From assembly GCF_033242365.1 (NCBI RefSeq), contig NZ_BTHK01000004.1, forward strand, positions 124,001 through 188,000: a stretch of 64,000 nt of DNA, written 5' to 3'. This DNA is from Lachnoanaerobaculum sanguinis (GTDB lineage: Bacteria > Bacillota > Clostridia > Lachnospirales > Lachnospiraceae). A program made the translations under genes and the position numbers. The notes below the pieces were generated by a model that ran no database searches, had not been told where the DNA came from, and saw nothing but the letters and a program-made list of their open reading frames with translations. Of this stretch, positions 27,696-36,199 are shown in pieces. Within the stretch, counting starts at the first letter, position 1; every line of letters starts with the position of its first letter.

Positions 27696-29051
27696 ATGTA
27701 CAAAAAATTTATATTAACGCTCTTGACAGCCGGATTTCTTATTACCGGGCTTACAGGGTGTTCACAGATCACATCAATGCGTGTGTCAAAGCAATTGAAA
27801 CTTGCAGATAAGTATCTTGTAGCTGCCGACTATGAAGAAGCTATATTGGCATTGCAAAAAGCAATACAAATCGATCCTAAAAATGTCGGTGCACATATAC
27901 TTTTGGCAGATACATTTGCAAAGGTAGGAAGAGTCACAGAGGCTGATGACACCCTGAAAAAGGCACAGAAGATAGAGGGGATAACCAAGGATGAACTTGC
28001 CAAGATTGATGAAAAGTTGGATTCTCTAAATTATATTGTAGGATTTTCCACTTCATCGGGTGATTTTACGGATACTGTAATTATCACTTTATCAAATCTA
28101 AAAAACTATAATATAACATACACATTGGAAACCGATAACCAAAGGCTTTCAGCTACTGAAGCGGAATACACATCACCTATTATTCTGGATGAGGACGGTG
28201 ACTATAAATTAAGTTCTTACTGTACAGATGAAAGCGGAACAAAACATGAGGTTTCTGTTGCCGAATATGTGATAAAACTGGATAAAGAAAAACATCCAAA
28301 TAACTCATGGGAGTCAAATAACGGTATCTACAGATATAGAGATGCTTCAGGGCATATTGCTACAGGTTGGCAACAGATTGACGAAGTGTGGTACTACCTA
28401 AAAGAAAACGGTGATATGGCAACCGGATGGGTTCAAGTTGACGGAGTATGGTATCATTTCGGTGATGACGGGGCAATGACAATAGATACTTCTGTGGACG
28501 GCTACACACTTGGTTCAGACGGTACAATAACCGGAGTGGATTTAAATAACAGTTCATCAAGAAATATATTTAAAAAAATATATAGAGATGCTCTGTTACA
28601 AGTCTATAATAATCATAAACTTAATGATGTCAGCTGGGACAATAATGAAGCTCAAGGCATGAAATTTGCATTAGCAGATACCAACGGTGACCATGTAGAT
28701 GACCTCATTATATATGATGGAATTGATTATAGTAAATTAGCTATATTCGGAGTATTCGGAGATAAACTTACTACAATGTTTACTGTTAACGATATGAAAG
28801 CGGTCAGCAGTACCACTCAAGGTATATTAGAAGTAGTTAGAGAGGAAAACTCAAAATATTCGGTTAATTATTATAAATATGATAAAAATTCTCATACATT
28901 TCCTAATGTTGTAGCTTCAACCTCGGTTGATTCAGAGTTTGAAGGACAGTTTGAGATTAGGAGAATTAGAGGTGAACTTGGTCTAACACTCTCCACACTA
29001 ACACTTCACGAAGATCTTACATCGGAAAATATCGGTTTGGTATTTGAATAA
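27696..29051 (+). CDS. TPR lipoprotein with wall repeats and one D-x-TGDG-like domain
   Basis: The ATG at 27696, with AAGGAG six bases upstream, gives 451 residues; an in-frame ATG at 27672 lies within the leader and lacks a site. There is a lipobox (LTGC), a TPR module (about 32-95, QIDPKNVGAHILLADTF) and a chitobiase-like beta domain (about 112-195). About three wall repeats follow (GWQQIDEVWYYL, GWVQVDGVWYHF), then one acidic-loop domain (ADTNGDHVDDLII, with His at a Gly position). The signal resembles the acidic-loop class more than the wall-repeat class. The paralogue at 31735 is about 80% identical by eye. A perfect hairpin terminator follows. Confidence 0.87.
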   Translation: MYKKFILTLLTAGFLITGLTGCSQITSMRVSKQLKLADKYLVAADYEEAILALQKAIQIDPKNVGAHILLADTFAKVGRVTEADDTLKKAQKIEGITKDELAKIDEKLDSLNYIVGFSTSSGDFTDTVIITLSNLKNYNITYTLETDNQRLSATEAEYTSPIILDEDGDYKLSSYCTDESGTKHEVSVAEYVIKLDKEKHPNNSWESNNGIYRYRDASGHIATGWQQIDEVWYYLKENGDMATGWVQVDGVWYHFGDDGAMTIDTSVDGYTLGSDGTITGVDLNNSSSRNIFKKIYRDALLQVYNNHKLNDVSWDNNEAQGMKFALADTNGDHVDDLIIYDGIDYSKLAIFGVFGDKLTTMFTVNDMKAVSSTTQGILEVVREENSKYSVNYYKYDKNSHTFPNVVASTSVDSEFEGQFEIRRIRGELGLTLSTLTLHEDLTSENIGLVFE

Positions 29052-29058
29052 TAAATAA

Positions 29059-29098
29059 AAGTCTCGAAGTAATAATATGTTTTCTTACTTCGAGACTT
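29059..29098 (+). terminator. Rho-independent terminator
   Basis: AAGTCTCGAAGTAA (29059-29072) pairs perfectly with TTACTTCGAGACTT (29085-29098), followed by ATTTTATTT. A near-identical hairpin ends the paralogue at 31735. Confidence 0.85.
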
Positions 29099-29226
29099 AT
29101 TTTATTTAAGTGTATTATTAATTAAAATCATTCATATAGTCTATATGGTGCTAGAATATATTTATTACAAAACAAAATGAGATATTTCCTTATTTGTTAT
29201 ATAATAAACCTTAGGAGGAACTCATT

Positions 29227-29365
29227 ATGTCAAGTAAAAGAAACCATCACTCAAAACAGTTATAGCTTATACTCATTCTGTCCGATAAAAGCAATCCTTG
29301 AAAAGTATATTGCCGAAGGTAAAACCGGAGTAAATGCAGGTGAAGGATTCTATAAGTATAATTAA
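29227..29365 (+). pseudogene. 3' fragment of a 3-hydroxyacyl-CoA dehydrogenase gene
   Basis: From about 29284 to the stop, the frame encodes IKAILEKYIAEGKTGVNAGEGFYKYN, matching the last 27 residues of the intact dehydrogenase at 46285-47232 with about five changes. DNA similarity continues past the stop. The 5' part is gone: an ATG at 29227 with AGGAGG upstream opens only a 12-residue unrelated peptide, and an upstream in-frame ATG at 29177 adds non-homologous sequence. This is the remnant of a duplicated or moved gene copy. No other gene lies in 29099-29472. Confidence 0.85.
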
Positions 29366-29370
29366 AAATA

Positions 29371-29388
29371 AGGGGGGTAAGCCCCCCT
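29371..29388 (-). terminator. G/C-run hairpin terminator
   Basis: Six G (29372-29377) pair with six C (29382-29387) around a 4-base loop. On the minus strand the stem is followed by TTATTTTT, so it probably ends the small gene at 29473. Confidence 0.6.
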
Positions 29389-29472
29389 GAACAGTTTATC
29401 TTTTCTATACAAATTTATCTGATATACTTACAAGTTCCATTTTTGTATGTACTATTTGGTTTGTGTTCAATA

Positions 29473-29748
29473 TTAATCCAAGATTAATGTCTTTACTCCA
29501 CCTGATAAGCCTGTTGGAGGTATTTTGCCTAAGACAGGACTGTCTATCACTCCACTGTCTAAAACAACCGACTTATCTACATCATAAATCATCTCTTTTA
29601 CAAACGGGTCCACTATCCAATCATCTTCGTAATCATACTTAAAATAAGATGCCGTATTATAAATAGACTCTTTCATATCTCCGTAAAAATTTTCAGCATA
29701 ATCCACCTTCCAAACCTCAAATAATCTAAAACCAATCTCAGTATACAA
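29473..29748 (-). CDS. DUF4869-like small protein
   Basis: These 91 residues resemble DUF4869 from memory of its ...DPFVKEMIYDVDKSVVLDSG and SPVLGKIPPTGLSGGVKTLIL segments. The family has no known function. The first 20 residues look atypical for it, and no strong ribosome site precedes the ATG, so the gene could be 5'-altered or have an internal start. It is isolated between two terminators near a dehydrogenase remnant. Confidence 0.5.
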   Translation of the reverse strand: MYTEIGFRLFEVWKVDYAENFYGDMKESIYNTASYFKYDYEDDWIVDPFVKEMIYDVDKSVVLDSGVIDSPVLGKIPPTGLSGGVKTLILD

Positions 29749-29785
29749 ATTATATCGTCGGAATACAATATTTTAAGCCTAAAAA

Positions 29786-29820
29786 GACTGCCACCATATG
29801 TCTTTCATAAGATGACAGTC
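29786..29820 (-). terminator. Rho-independent terminator of the secreted-protein pair
   Basis: On the minus strand GACTGTCATC pairs with GGTGGCAGTC (two G-U pairs) and is followed by TTTTTAGGC, just downstream of the gene at 29832. Confidence 0.65.
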
Positions 29821-29831
29821 GATTAAATTTA

Positions 29832-30518
29832 CTATCTAAGATGTGCGCTGCCTGCAGGATACAAACCTGCTTCAGCCAATAAATCTTCCATGGTCTTATA
29901 GCCTCTTTCAGCTATTCTTGCTTGGCGTGCCGCATCTTCTGCAGCAATTCTTACATCTTGGTCGGCCTTTCTAAGTGCTTCATATCTCTCAGCATCGGCA
30001 TCTATTCCTATCATATCACTGCCACCACAATTATATGCGTTGGCCTTATTGTATCCGAGACCTTCCAAACTTTTTAAAGTGGCTTCACTTAGAGTCTCCA
30101 GATATTCATGTTCTCCACTTCCATACCTTATTTTATCCATGGATATCTTAATACCCCTGTACATATCTCCGTCAGATAATTCTCTTCCATAAGTACCGCT
30201 ACCCTTTGTGTCATCTAAAAAACCGTAAAGCAATTTATCAGGCATAAAATTAGGCTTATTACAAATCAAACCTGTAATCATTTTTCCGTTTGCATCAACA
30301 TAATATTCATTATCGTGATCTATTATGAGTGCATTCTTTACAAGCTGACCGTCCTTATAATATCCCCACTGATTGTCGGCACCCAACTTCCAATTATCAC
30401 TGAATGTCTTTCCGTCATTCAATACGCTGCTGTAATCAACATCCGCATATGAACATATGGGCATAGATAATGCCATTATACATACTGCAGCTACCACTTT
30501 ATTAAGCAATCTTTTCAT
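29832..30518 (-). CDS. Secreted protein with short wall-repeat region and helical tail
   Basis: These 228 residues begin with a cleavable signal peptide (MKRLLNKVVAAVCIMALSM, likely cut after CSYA). Two degenerate wall-binding repeats follow (NWKLGADNQWGYYKDG and DNEYYVDANGKMITG). The last 130 residues contain a glycine-rich segment and a charged, alanine-rich helix (about 175-215) likely to form a coiled coil. No catalytic motif is visible. It follows the transglutaminase-like gene by 13 bases and probably shares its transcript, so it may act on or with that secreted enzyme. Confidence 0.7.
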   Translation of the reverse strand: MKRLLNKVVAAVCIMALSMPICSYADVDYSSVLNDGKTFSDNWKLGADNQWGYYKDGQLVKNALIIDHDNEYYVDANGKMITGLICNKPNFMPDKLLYGFLDDTKGSGTYGRELSDGDMYRGIKISMDKIRYGSGEHEYLETLSEATLKSLEGLGYNKANAYNCGGSDMIGIDADAERYEALRKADQDVRIAAEDAARQARIAERGYKTMEDLLAEAGLYPAGSAHLR

Positions 30519-30531
30519 CTTTTTACTCCTA

Positions 30532-31419
30532 TTAATATAGTCCCCTCATCATATCTTCAGTAACTTGGCTCATATCACCTGAAATGTACGGATGTGTGCC
30601 GAATCCGCAGCCGTATCCCATAGCATCGGCATATCCTGTTTTACCGTCCATATTTACAATACACCATTGATGAGTCCACTGATTCGGATTGGCATGTTCC
30701 CAATCATAACCCATAAAATCAAGTACTCTACCAAGTGCTCTGGCACCACCTGCGCAAGTATGAATTCCGGCTATAAACACTCCATACGGTCCCCTATAAT
30801 ATTTATTTGCATCTGTTCCATATGTATTATTAACAATGTATTCTCTATATATAATAGACGATGCTTTCCTTATTTTATCTAAATCCGTAGTAAGAGATCC
30901 GTCAGACAATACTCTTGTAGCTATATTTCTTGCAACAGCATCCGCCTGATTTGCTTGTTCTTGACTGCAATATTTATAGTAATCATGTTTTCCAAGTGCT
31001 GCTGCAGCCTTTGCCTCATTTAGACTCACTTGTTTTGTAGCTGAAGTTGCGTTATTTCCGGAAATCCATGCTCCATCTACTCCAACTTTATATCCGTCAG
31101 GTGTAGTTGTATTAGTAAGCATTGCACCACTAGAACCAAGATAGTAGTTGCCAACCCAACAATTTGCAGCCATCTTTCCTCCATCATCAAAATAGTACCA
31201 TGTACCTTTTACATCCTTCCATCCTGTACTCATAAATCCGCTTGGATTTATATAATACCAAGCTCCGCCATCATTTATCCAATCATCTTGCACTGCATAC
31301 TGGTAGTCTCTAGTATAACGCCAATATGAACCTTCCTTATACCATTGCCCCGCAAATACAGTAGATGTTGTAGACAGAGTCGTCAGTAATGTAACCATGC
31401 ATAACGCTAACTTTTTCAT
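30532..31419 (-). CDS. Secreted wall-repeat protein with transglutaminase-like domain
   Basis: The 295-residue product has a signal peptide ending TSTVFAG and three to four wall-binding repeats (about 24-115: GGAWYYINPSGFMSTGW, GTWYYFDDGGKMAAN). A C-terminal domain (about 140-295) follows. It has a plausible transglutaminase/cysteine-protease triad: Cys in HTCAGGARAL (about 220), His in WTHQWC (about 250) and Asp in GYADAMG (about 264). The order and spacing suit transglutaminase-like cysteine hydrolases of clostridial surface proteins. It could cleave or cross-link wall proteins or peptides. Activity is inferred. Confidence 0.8.
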   Translation of the reverse strand: MKKLALCMVTLLTTLSTTSTVFAGQWYKEGSYWRYTRDYQYAVQDDWINDGGAWYYINPSGFMSTGWKDVKGTWYYFDDGGKMAANCWVGNYYLGSSGAMLTNTTTPDGYKVGVDGAWISGNNATSATKQVSLNEAKAAAALGKHDYYKYCSQEQANQADAVARNIATRVLSDGSLTTDLDKIRKASSIIYREYIVNNTYGTDANKYYRGPYGVFIAGIHTCAGGARALGRVLDFMGYDWEHANPNQWTHQWCIVNMDGKTGYADAMGYGCGFGTHPYISGDMSQVTEDMMRGLY

Positions 31420-31665
31420 ATAAAATCTCCTATTAAATATCTAATCACGAATACAATTATATACTATTATTACATTTATTCAATATTTAACACTCATATA
31501 TGTATATTCTGTTATATTATGTATACTATATCAATACTATAATATATTGTTATGCTTGTAGTTATTTTCAAATTTACAATATTATTTTACAATACCATAC
31601 TGTATATCCACTTTTTTATATGCCAAATAACCTATAATATAGTTTTTCTTACAATAGATAAAATA
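31420..31665. other. AT-rich divergent spacer
   Basis: No coding sequence or RNA gene is seen here. It separates the secreted-protein pair (minus) from a lipoprotein gene (plus). Only the plus-strand promoter at its right edge is clear. Confidence 0.4.
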
Positions 31666-31694
31666 TTGACTAACAACTGACTTAGTAATATTCT
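31666..31694 (+). promoter_or_regulatory. Sigma-A-type promoter, duplicate of that at 27627
   Basis: TTGACT (31666-31671) and TATTCT (31689-31694) have 17-base spacing, with the same downstream stretch ATATAAACAGTTGAGTTGTA as the paralogue. Confidence 0.7.
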
Positions 31695-31734
31695 TATATA
31701 AACAGTTGAGTTGTATTGTACAAGAAGGAGTATT

Positions 31735-33090
31735 ATGCACAAAAAAATTCTATTAGCACTTTTGACCACCGGATTTTTTATTACAAGTCTTACAGGATGT
31801 TCACAAATAACATCTATGCGTGTGTCTAAACAATTGAAACTTGCCAATAAGTACCTTATGTCTGCCGACTATGAAGAAGCTATATTGTCATTGCAAAAAG
31901 CGATACAAATCGATCCGAAAAATGTTGATGCTCATATACTTTTGGCAGATGCATTTTCAAAAGTAGGAAGAGTAACAGAGGCCGAGGAAACTCTTAAAAA
32001 AGCACAGCAGATAAACGGAGTAACTAAAGACAAGCTTGCAGAGATTGATGAAAAATTGGATTCATTAAATTATATCGTCGGATTTTCAGCCTCATCAGGT
32101 AATTTCTCCGACCCGGTAATTATCACATTGTCAAATGCAAAAAACTATAATATTACTTACACATTGGAAACTGATAACCAAAGATTGTCAGCTACAGAGG
32201 TCAGCTACACTTCACCTATTATTTTGGACGATGATGGTGACTACAAGCTAAGTTCATACTGTACCGATGACAGTGGAACAAAACATGAGGTTTCTGTTGC
32301 CACATATTCTGTAAAATTAGATAAAGATAAATATCCCAACAACTCATGGGAATTAAATAACGGTATCTATAGGTATAGAGATTCTACAGGCCAAATCTCC
32401 ACAGATTGGCAACAAATTGATGGAGTATGGTACTACTTAAAAGAAAACGGGGATATGTCCACAGGATGGATTCAAATTGATGGAGTATGGTATCATTTCG
32501 GTGATGACGGAGCGATGACAGTCAATTCTTCTGTTGACGGATATACGCTTGCATCAGACGGTACAATATCCGGAGTTGATATAAATAACAGTTCATCAAG
32601 GAATATATTTAAAAAAGTATATAAAGATGCCCTGTTACAAGTCTATAACACTCATAAGCTTAATGATATCAGTTGGGACGGAAATGAAGCTCAAGGTATG
32701 AAGTTTGCATTATCGGATGCAAACGGTGACCATGTAGATGACCTTATTATTTATGGTGGATTAGACTATGGTAAATTAGCCATATTTGGAGTATTTGACA
32801 ATAAAATGACTACGATGTTCAGCATTGCTGATATGAGAGCTGTCAGCAACACTACTCAGGGTGTAATAGAAGCACTTAAGGTGGAAAACTCACAGTACAT
32901 TCTTAATTATTATAAATATGATAAAAAATCTCATACATTTCCTGATGTTATAGCTTCCAGTTCATTTGATACAGAATTTGAAGGGCAATTTGAACTGCGA
33001 AGACTTAGAAGTGAACTTGGTCTGACATTCTCTTCTCAAACACTTCACGAAACACTTACATTAGAAAATATAGACTTAGTATTTGAATAA
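31735..33090 (+). CDS. TPR lipoprotein, paralogue of 27696
   Basis: The start is the ATG at 31735 (AAGGAG six bases upstream), giving 451 residues. Domain order is the same as in the gene at 27696: lipobox LTGC, TPR (about 32-95), chitobiase-like domain, about three wall repeats and one acidic-loop domain (SDANGDHVDDLII). Substitutions are spread evenly rather than confined to one end, so this pair looks older than the pair at 8326/10944. Promoter, leader and terminator are also duplicated. Function unknown. Confidence 0.87.
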   Translation: MHKKILLALLTTGFFITSLTGCSQITSMRVSKQLKLANKYLMSADYEEAILSLQKAIQIDPKNVDAHILLADAFSKVGRVTEAEETLKKAQQINGVTKDKLAEIDEKLDSLNYIVGFSASSGNFSDPVIITLSNAKNYNITYTLETDNQRLSATEVSYTSPIILDDDGDYKLSSYCTDDSGTKHEVSVATYSVKLDKDKYPNNSWELNNGIYRYRDSTGQISTDWQQIDGVWYYLKENGDMSTGWIQIDGVWYHFGDDGAMTVNSSVDGYTLASDGTISGVDINNSSSRNIFKKVYKDALLQVYNTHKLNDISWDGNEAQGMKFALSDANGDHVDDLIIYGGLDYGKLAIFGVFDNKMTTMFSIADMRAVSNTTQGVIEALKVENSQYILNYYKYDKKSHTFPDVIASSSFDTEFEGQFELRRLRSELGLTFSSQTLHETLTLENIDLVFE

Positions 33091-33098
33091 TACAATAA

Positions 33099-33140
33099 AA
33101 AGTCTCGAAGTAATAATCCATTATATTACTTCGAGACTTT
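33099..33140 (+). terminator. Rho-independent terminator
   Basis: AAAGTCTCGAAGTAAT (33099-33114) pairs with ATTACTTCGAGACTTT (33125-33140), followed by CATTTTTT. It faces the convergent gene at 33158 and may serve both strands. Confidence 0.85.
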
Positions 33141-33157
33141 CATTTTTTAGGACGTCA

Positions 33158-33868
33158 TCAATTAAATTTATCCATGTAGTCTATATATACTTTCCACTTG
33201 CCTTTCTCTTTAATCAGGACAACATTTTCTATCTCATCCCTTGCCGTCTCATCTTTTCCTTTTATTTTAAGCTTTAATGTAACGTTTATCATATTACTGA
33301 TATCATCAGCATCTACACCATAATTATCAGATATAGAGTCTTTCATTTTTTTAAGTTTACGTTCTGTAATTTCTTGTTTATCCTTAACCTTATATGTTAT
33401 AGACTTTACTTCTCCTTCTACCTCATCTTCATAATTGTCCAGCTTCTGCTCTAAAAAATTCTCAATCATTGATTCATAAGAACCTTCACCATATTCCTCA
33501 TCGTGGATAGCCTGACCAACCTGACTTGAAATATTCATGAAAGTATCAATATCTTCGTTTTTTATTGACTTAACCATTTTTTTGAGTACACTATCATAGC
33601 TTGATGAAGATCTTACTATATTTACTATTCCTGCCACAACACATAATGCCACTACTATGCAAACAATTTTTCCTATAAGTGATTTGTTCTTATTATTTGT
33701 ATTTGGCACCTTCGGCTCTTCATTCATCACATTCGGTTGCTCATCTATGACTGCCGCCTTTACTTCAGGATCTACTTTTCCTTCACTACCTACACGTGCA
33801 CCACACTGCCCACATACCAAATCTCCATCATACATGGCCGCACCACAATTTTCACAAAACTTTGCCAC
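33158..33868 (-). CDS. Zinc-ribbon membrane protein with external domain
   Basis: The GTG start at 33868 follows GGAGGA by eight bases. The 236 residues open with a zinc ribbon (Cys5, Cys8, Cys19, Cys22), then a linker and one transmembrane helix (about 60-82). The outside domain of about 150 residues has an N-terminal helix like DUF4878/NTF2-type folds and a last strand KWKVYIDYM. Such proteins have the ribbon inside and the domain outside. It precedes no enzyme, and follows another zinc-ribbon gene by 21 bases, so the two probably form a pair. Confidence 0.75.
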   Translation of the reverse strand: MAKFCENCGAAMYDGDLVCGQCGARVGSEGKVDPEVKAAVIDEQPNVMNEEPKVPNTNNKNKSLIGKIVCIVVALCVVAGIVNIVRSSSSYDSVLKKMVKSIKNEDIDTFMNISSQVGQAIHDEEYGEGSYESMIENFLEQKLDNYEDEVEGEVKSITYKVKDKQEITERKLKKMKDSISDNYGVDADDISNMINVTLKLKIKGKDETARDEIENVVLIKEKGKWKVYIDYMDKFN

Positions 33869-33889
33869 TATATATTCCTCCTAAAAATA

Positions 33890-34819
33890 TTATTGTCTAT
33901 ACCCCATTTTCTTTTCATATGTCAATATAAAATCTCTGTTTTTAATTTCCACATCGCTCAGCATTGACTCACTGAAACTTGATCCCGGTATTGTTCCATG
34001 GTACCAGCTGCATGCTTGAAAATGACTTTGCAAAGATGCATCATCAAATATTCTGCCATGCCTTGCATATAGTTCATTTCTTGCCAAACGACACTGCTCC
34101 GCACTAAAACCTTCTATATCCTTTTCCTCCAACAATCTCGTATCACTATCAGGAATTATATATTCACTACTTGCTAAAGCTGTCGGTTGAGTATTTGCAA
34201 AATCAGACGCAACTGTAGGTGGTGTATTATCCTGTGTCGATGACTCTTCACTGCTACTTGATATATCTGTATTTGTCTTATCTCCCTTTTTAGGTTTTTC
34301 ATGCTTTACACTGACTTTATCATCATTATCATCTGATTGTGACTTATCTGATTTGTCAGATTTACTGTTATTAAACAGTGTTTCAATACCTAAACTCTCT
34401 GTAATTATGTCTACTCCACCAAAAAACCATACTGTAGTACCTACTGCGCCCAATATCAAAAGTATAAGCAATATTACTATTATCTTTACAACAGGATTTG
34501 ACTTCTTTTTCTTTTTCGCCTTATCCTTTTTTTGCTTTTTGTTGTTGGTATTACTTGGCATAGTAAACTCAGGCGGAGTGTATTCCTTCTGACGGTTGCT
34601 TCCGTTATCTCTCTTATTAAGTATAATTTTCGTCTCATCATTGTCTACTTCTACACTCTGAGAAACGTTTGGCACTCCACCATTGTTAACTTCCTTTTTA
34701 TCGTCTACCCCTGATGATTTGCTGCCGTTGCTGTTACCATACTGCATCAACGGTGCTCCACATTTGGTGCAAAACTTCAGTCCGTCTCTAATCTGTTGAC
34801 CACACTTAGGACAAAACAT
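33890..34819 (-). CDS. Zinc-ribbon membrane protein with YARHG domain
   Basis: The 309 residues begin with a zinc ribbon (CPKCG at 3-7 and CTKCG at about 17-21). A charged cytosolic linker leads to a transmembrane helix (about 108-132), then a Ser/Thr/Asp-rich external stalk. The C-terminal YARHG domain (about 235-300) carries LARNELYARHGRIF. YARHG is an extracellular domain of Firmicutes thought to bind wall or peptide ligands. AGGAGG lies nine bases before the ATG. Probably co-transcribed with the zinc-ribbon gene downstream. Confidence 0.85.
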   Translation of the reverse strand: MFCPKCGQQIRDGLKFCTKCGAPLMQYGNSNGSKSSGVDDKKEVNNGGVPNVSQSVEVDNDETKIILNKRDNGSNRQKEYTPPEFTMPSNTNNKKQKKDKAKKKKKSNPVVKIIVILLILLILGAVGTTVWFFGGVDIITESLGIETLFNNSKSDKSDKSQSDDNDDKVSVKHEKPKKGDKTNTDISSSSEESSTQDNTPPTVASDFANTQPTALASSEYIIPDSDTRLLEEKDIEGFSAEQCRLARNELYARHGRIFDDASLQSHFQACSWYHGTIPGSSFSESMLSDVEIKNRDFILTYEKKMGYRQ

Positions 34820-34848
34820 CCTCTAATCCTCCTTAATTGATATTGTAT

Positions 34849-36174
34849 TTATCTCAAAGCCTCGTCTATACTTGACAAGGTGATTTCAGTGTCTACATCC
34901 CATCCATAAAGTTTCATAGGCTTATTGGCAAGCTTATCAAAATATTCTTTATCTCCTTTGAGATGTCCTCCATCTTTTTCAAGTCTGAACCTTGAGATAT
35001 CTTTATCATATACATAATAATCGTATATAGGTAATTCTTTATCATAGTTGGTTCCATATGAATCAAGAATATTACCGTCCTCAAAAAAACTAAGCTCTGA
35101 GCATGATCCATCAAAAATCTTGTTCACCTTATCACCTTTAACTTCATATATATAGTAAAATGAACCATTTGCCAAAGAATACTCTTTTATAATAAGCTCA
35201 TCTTGACCGTCACCTGTTATATCTTCCAATCTGAAACTATATTCATATAATGTATTATTATAATACTCATTCAATATGTCTCTGTATAATTCTTTATAAT
35301 TTGCAATCGTTCTTTTATTTTCCTTTTTATTAGGCTTTTTGGTACTCTCCTGCAAATCACTGTCTGAAATCTTCATATTATCTACAGCCTCAACTATATT
35401 ATCAGGCGTCACTTCTACGAAGTCGAACTTTCTAAACTTATCTTCGCCGGACATATCCACCGCCTTATTAATAATTTCACTGTCTTCTGTGATTTCAAAT
35501 CGCTTTAAATCAGAATTATATTTTAAATAACTCAAATATATAGTTGAATAGTAATTTTCCACTATTATATTATTATCGGTCATATCCAAACCACCTAAAC
35601 CGTCAATATATATACCTAATGCCTTATCTTTTACAACCTCATAAATATTTGTATGAGAACCATGTTCATCATTTCCTGTCAATATTACTATTTCATCCTT
35701 ACCGTCGCCTGTTACATCTGCAAGATCAAACCAATAACTATCTTCCTTATAATCTTTAATAGATGTGTATCCCTTCATATCAACATCAACTTTGCAATAA
35801 TTTCCAATAAATCCTGTATTATAGAAATTCATCAGTATATCTTTATATACTTTTCTGCTGTCCAATGCTTCAAGTTTCTCTTCCTGATCCTCTGTCAATT
35901 CGTCCAAATCGCGAAGCTTTTCCAATACTTCCTCAGCTTCTTCATTCATATCAGACTTTTGATATGCCTCTACCAACAAAAGATGTGCCTCTACATTCTT
36001 CGGATCCATAGCAATAGCTTTGTTTAACCTCACTATAGCCTTTTCATAGTCCTCTGACAGTAGGTACTTTTGTGCACTCTTTATCTGTACACCGGCACGC
36101 ATTGATGAAATCTTGGCACAACCTGTAAAGACAAGTGATAAACAGATCACAGATGCCAAAACAACTTTTTTCAT
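34849..36174 (-). CDS. TPR lipoprotein with two D-x-TGDG halves
   Basis: These 441 residues have lipobox VFTGC (Cys19) and TPR (about 30-92, MDPKNVEAHLLLVEAYQ). Two acidic-loop halves follow (DVTGDGKDEIVI near 153 and DITGDGQDELII near 320), each preceded by a Y-K/R-D-I-L helix. The first 110 residues are almost the same as those of the gene at 36200, 26 bases upstream, while the halves have diverged strongly. This is the same N-terminal conservation and C-terminal divergence as in the large array. Confidence 0.85.
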   Translation of the reverse strand: MKKVVLASVICLSLVFTGCAKISSMRAGVQIKSAQKYLLSEDYEKAIVRLNKAIAMDPKNVEAHLLLVEAYQKSDMNEEAEEVLEKLRDLDELTEDQEEKLEALDSRKVYKDILMNFYNTGFIGNYCKVDVDMKGYTSIKDYKEDSYWFDLADVTGDGKDEIVILTGNDEHGSHTNIYEVVKDKALGIYIDGLGGLDMTDNNIIVENYYSTIYLSYLKYNSDLKRFEITEDSEIINKAVDMSGEDKFRKFDFVEVTPDNIVEAVDNMKISDSDLQESTKKPNKKENKRTIANYKELYRDILNEYYNNTLYEYSFRLEDITGDGQDELIIKEYSLANGSFYYIYEVKGDKVNKIFDGSCSELSFFEDGNILDSYGTNYDKELPIYDYYVYDKDISRFRLEKDGGHLKGDKEYFDKLANKPMKLYGWDVDTEITLSSIDEALR

Positions 36175-36199
36175 AATCCTCCTCGCTGCAAAAATATAT

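Noticed and set aside
29177..29365. A full 62-residue gene starting at 29177
   Set aside because: Only the last part matches a known protein; the N-terminal part crosses a ribosome site and has no similarity to the dehydrogenase.
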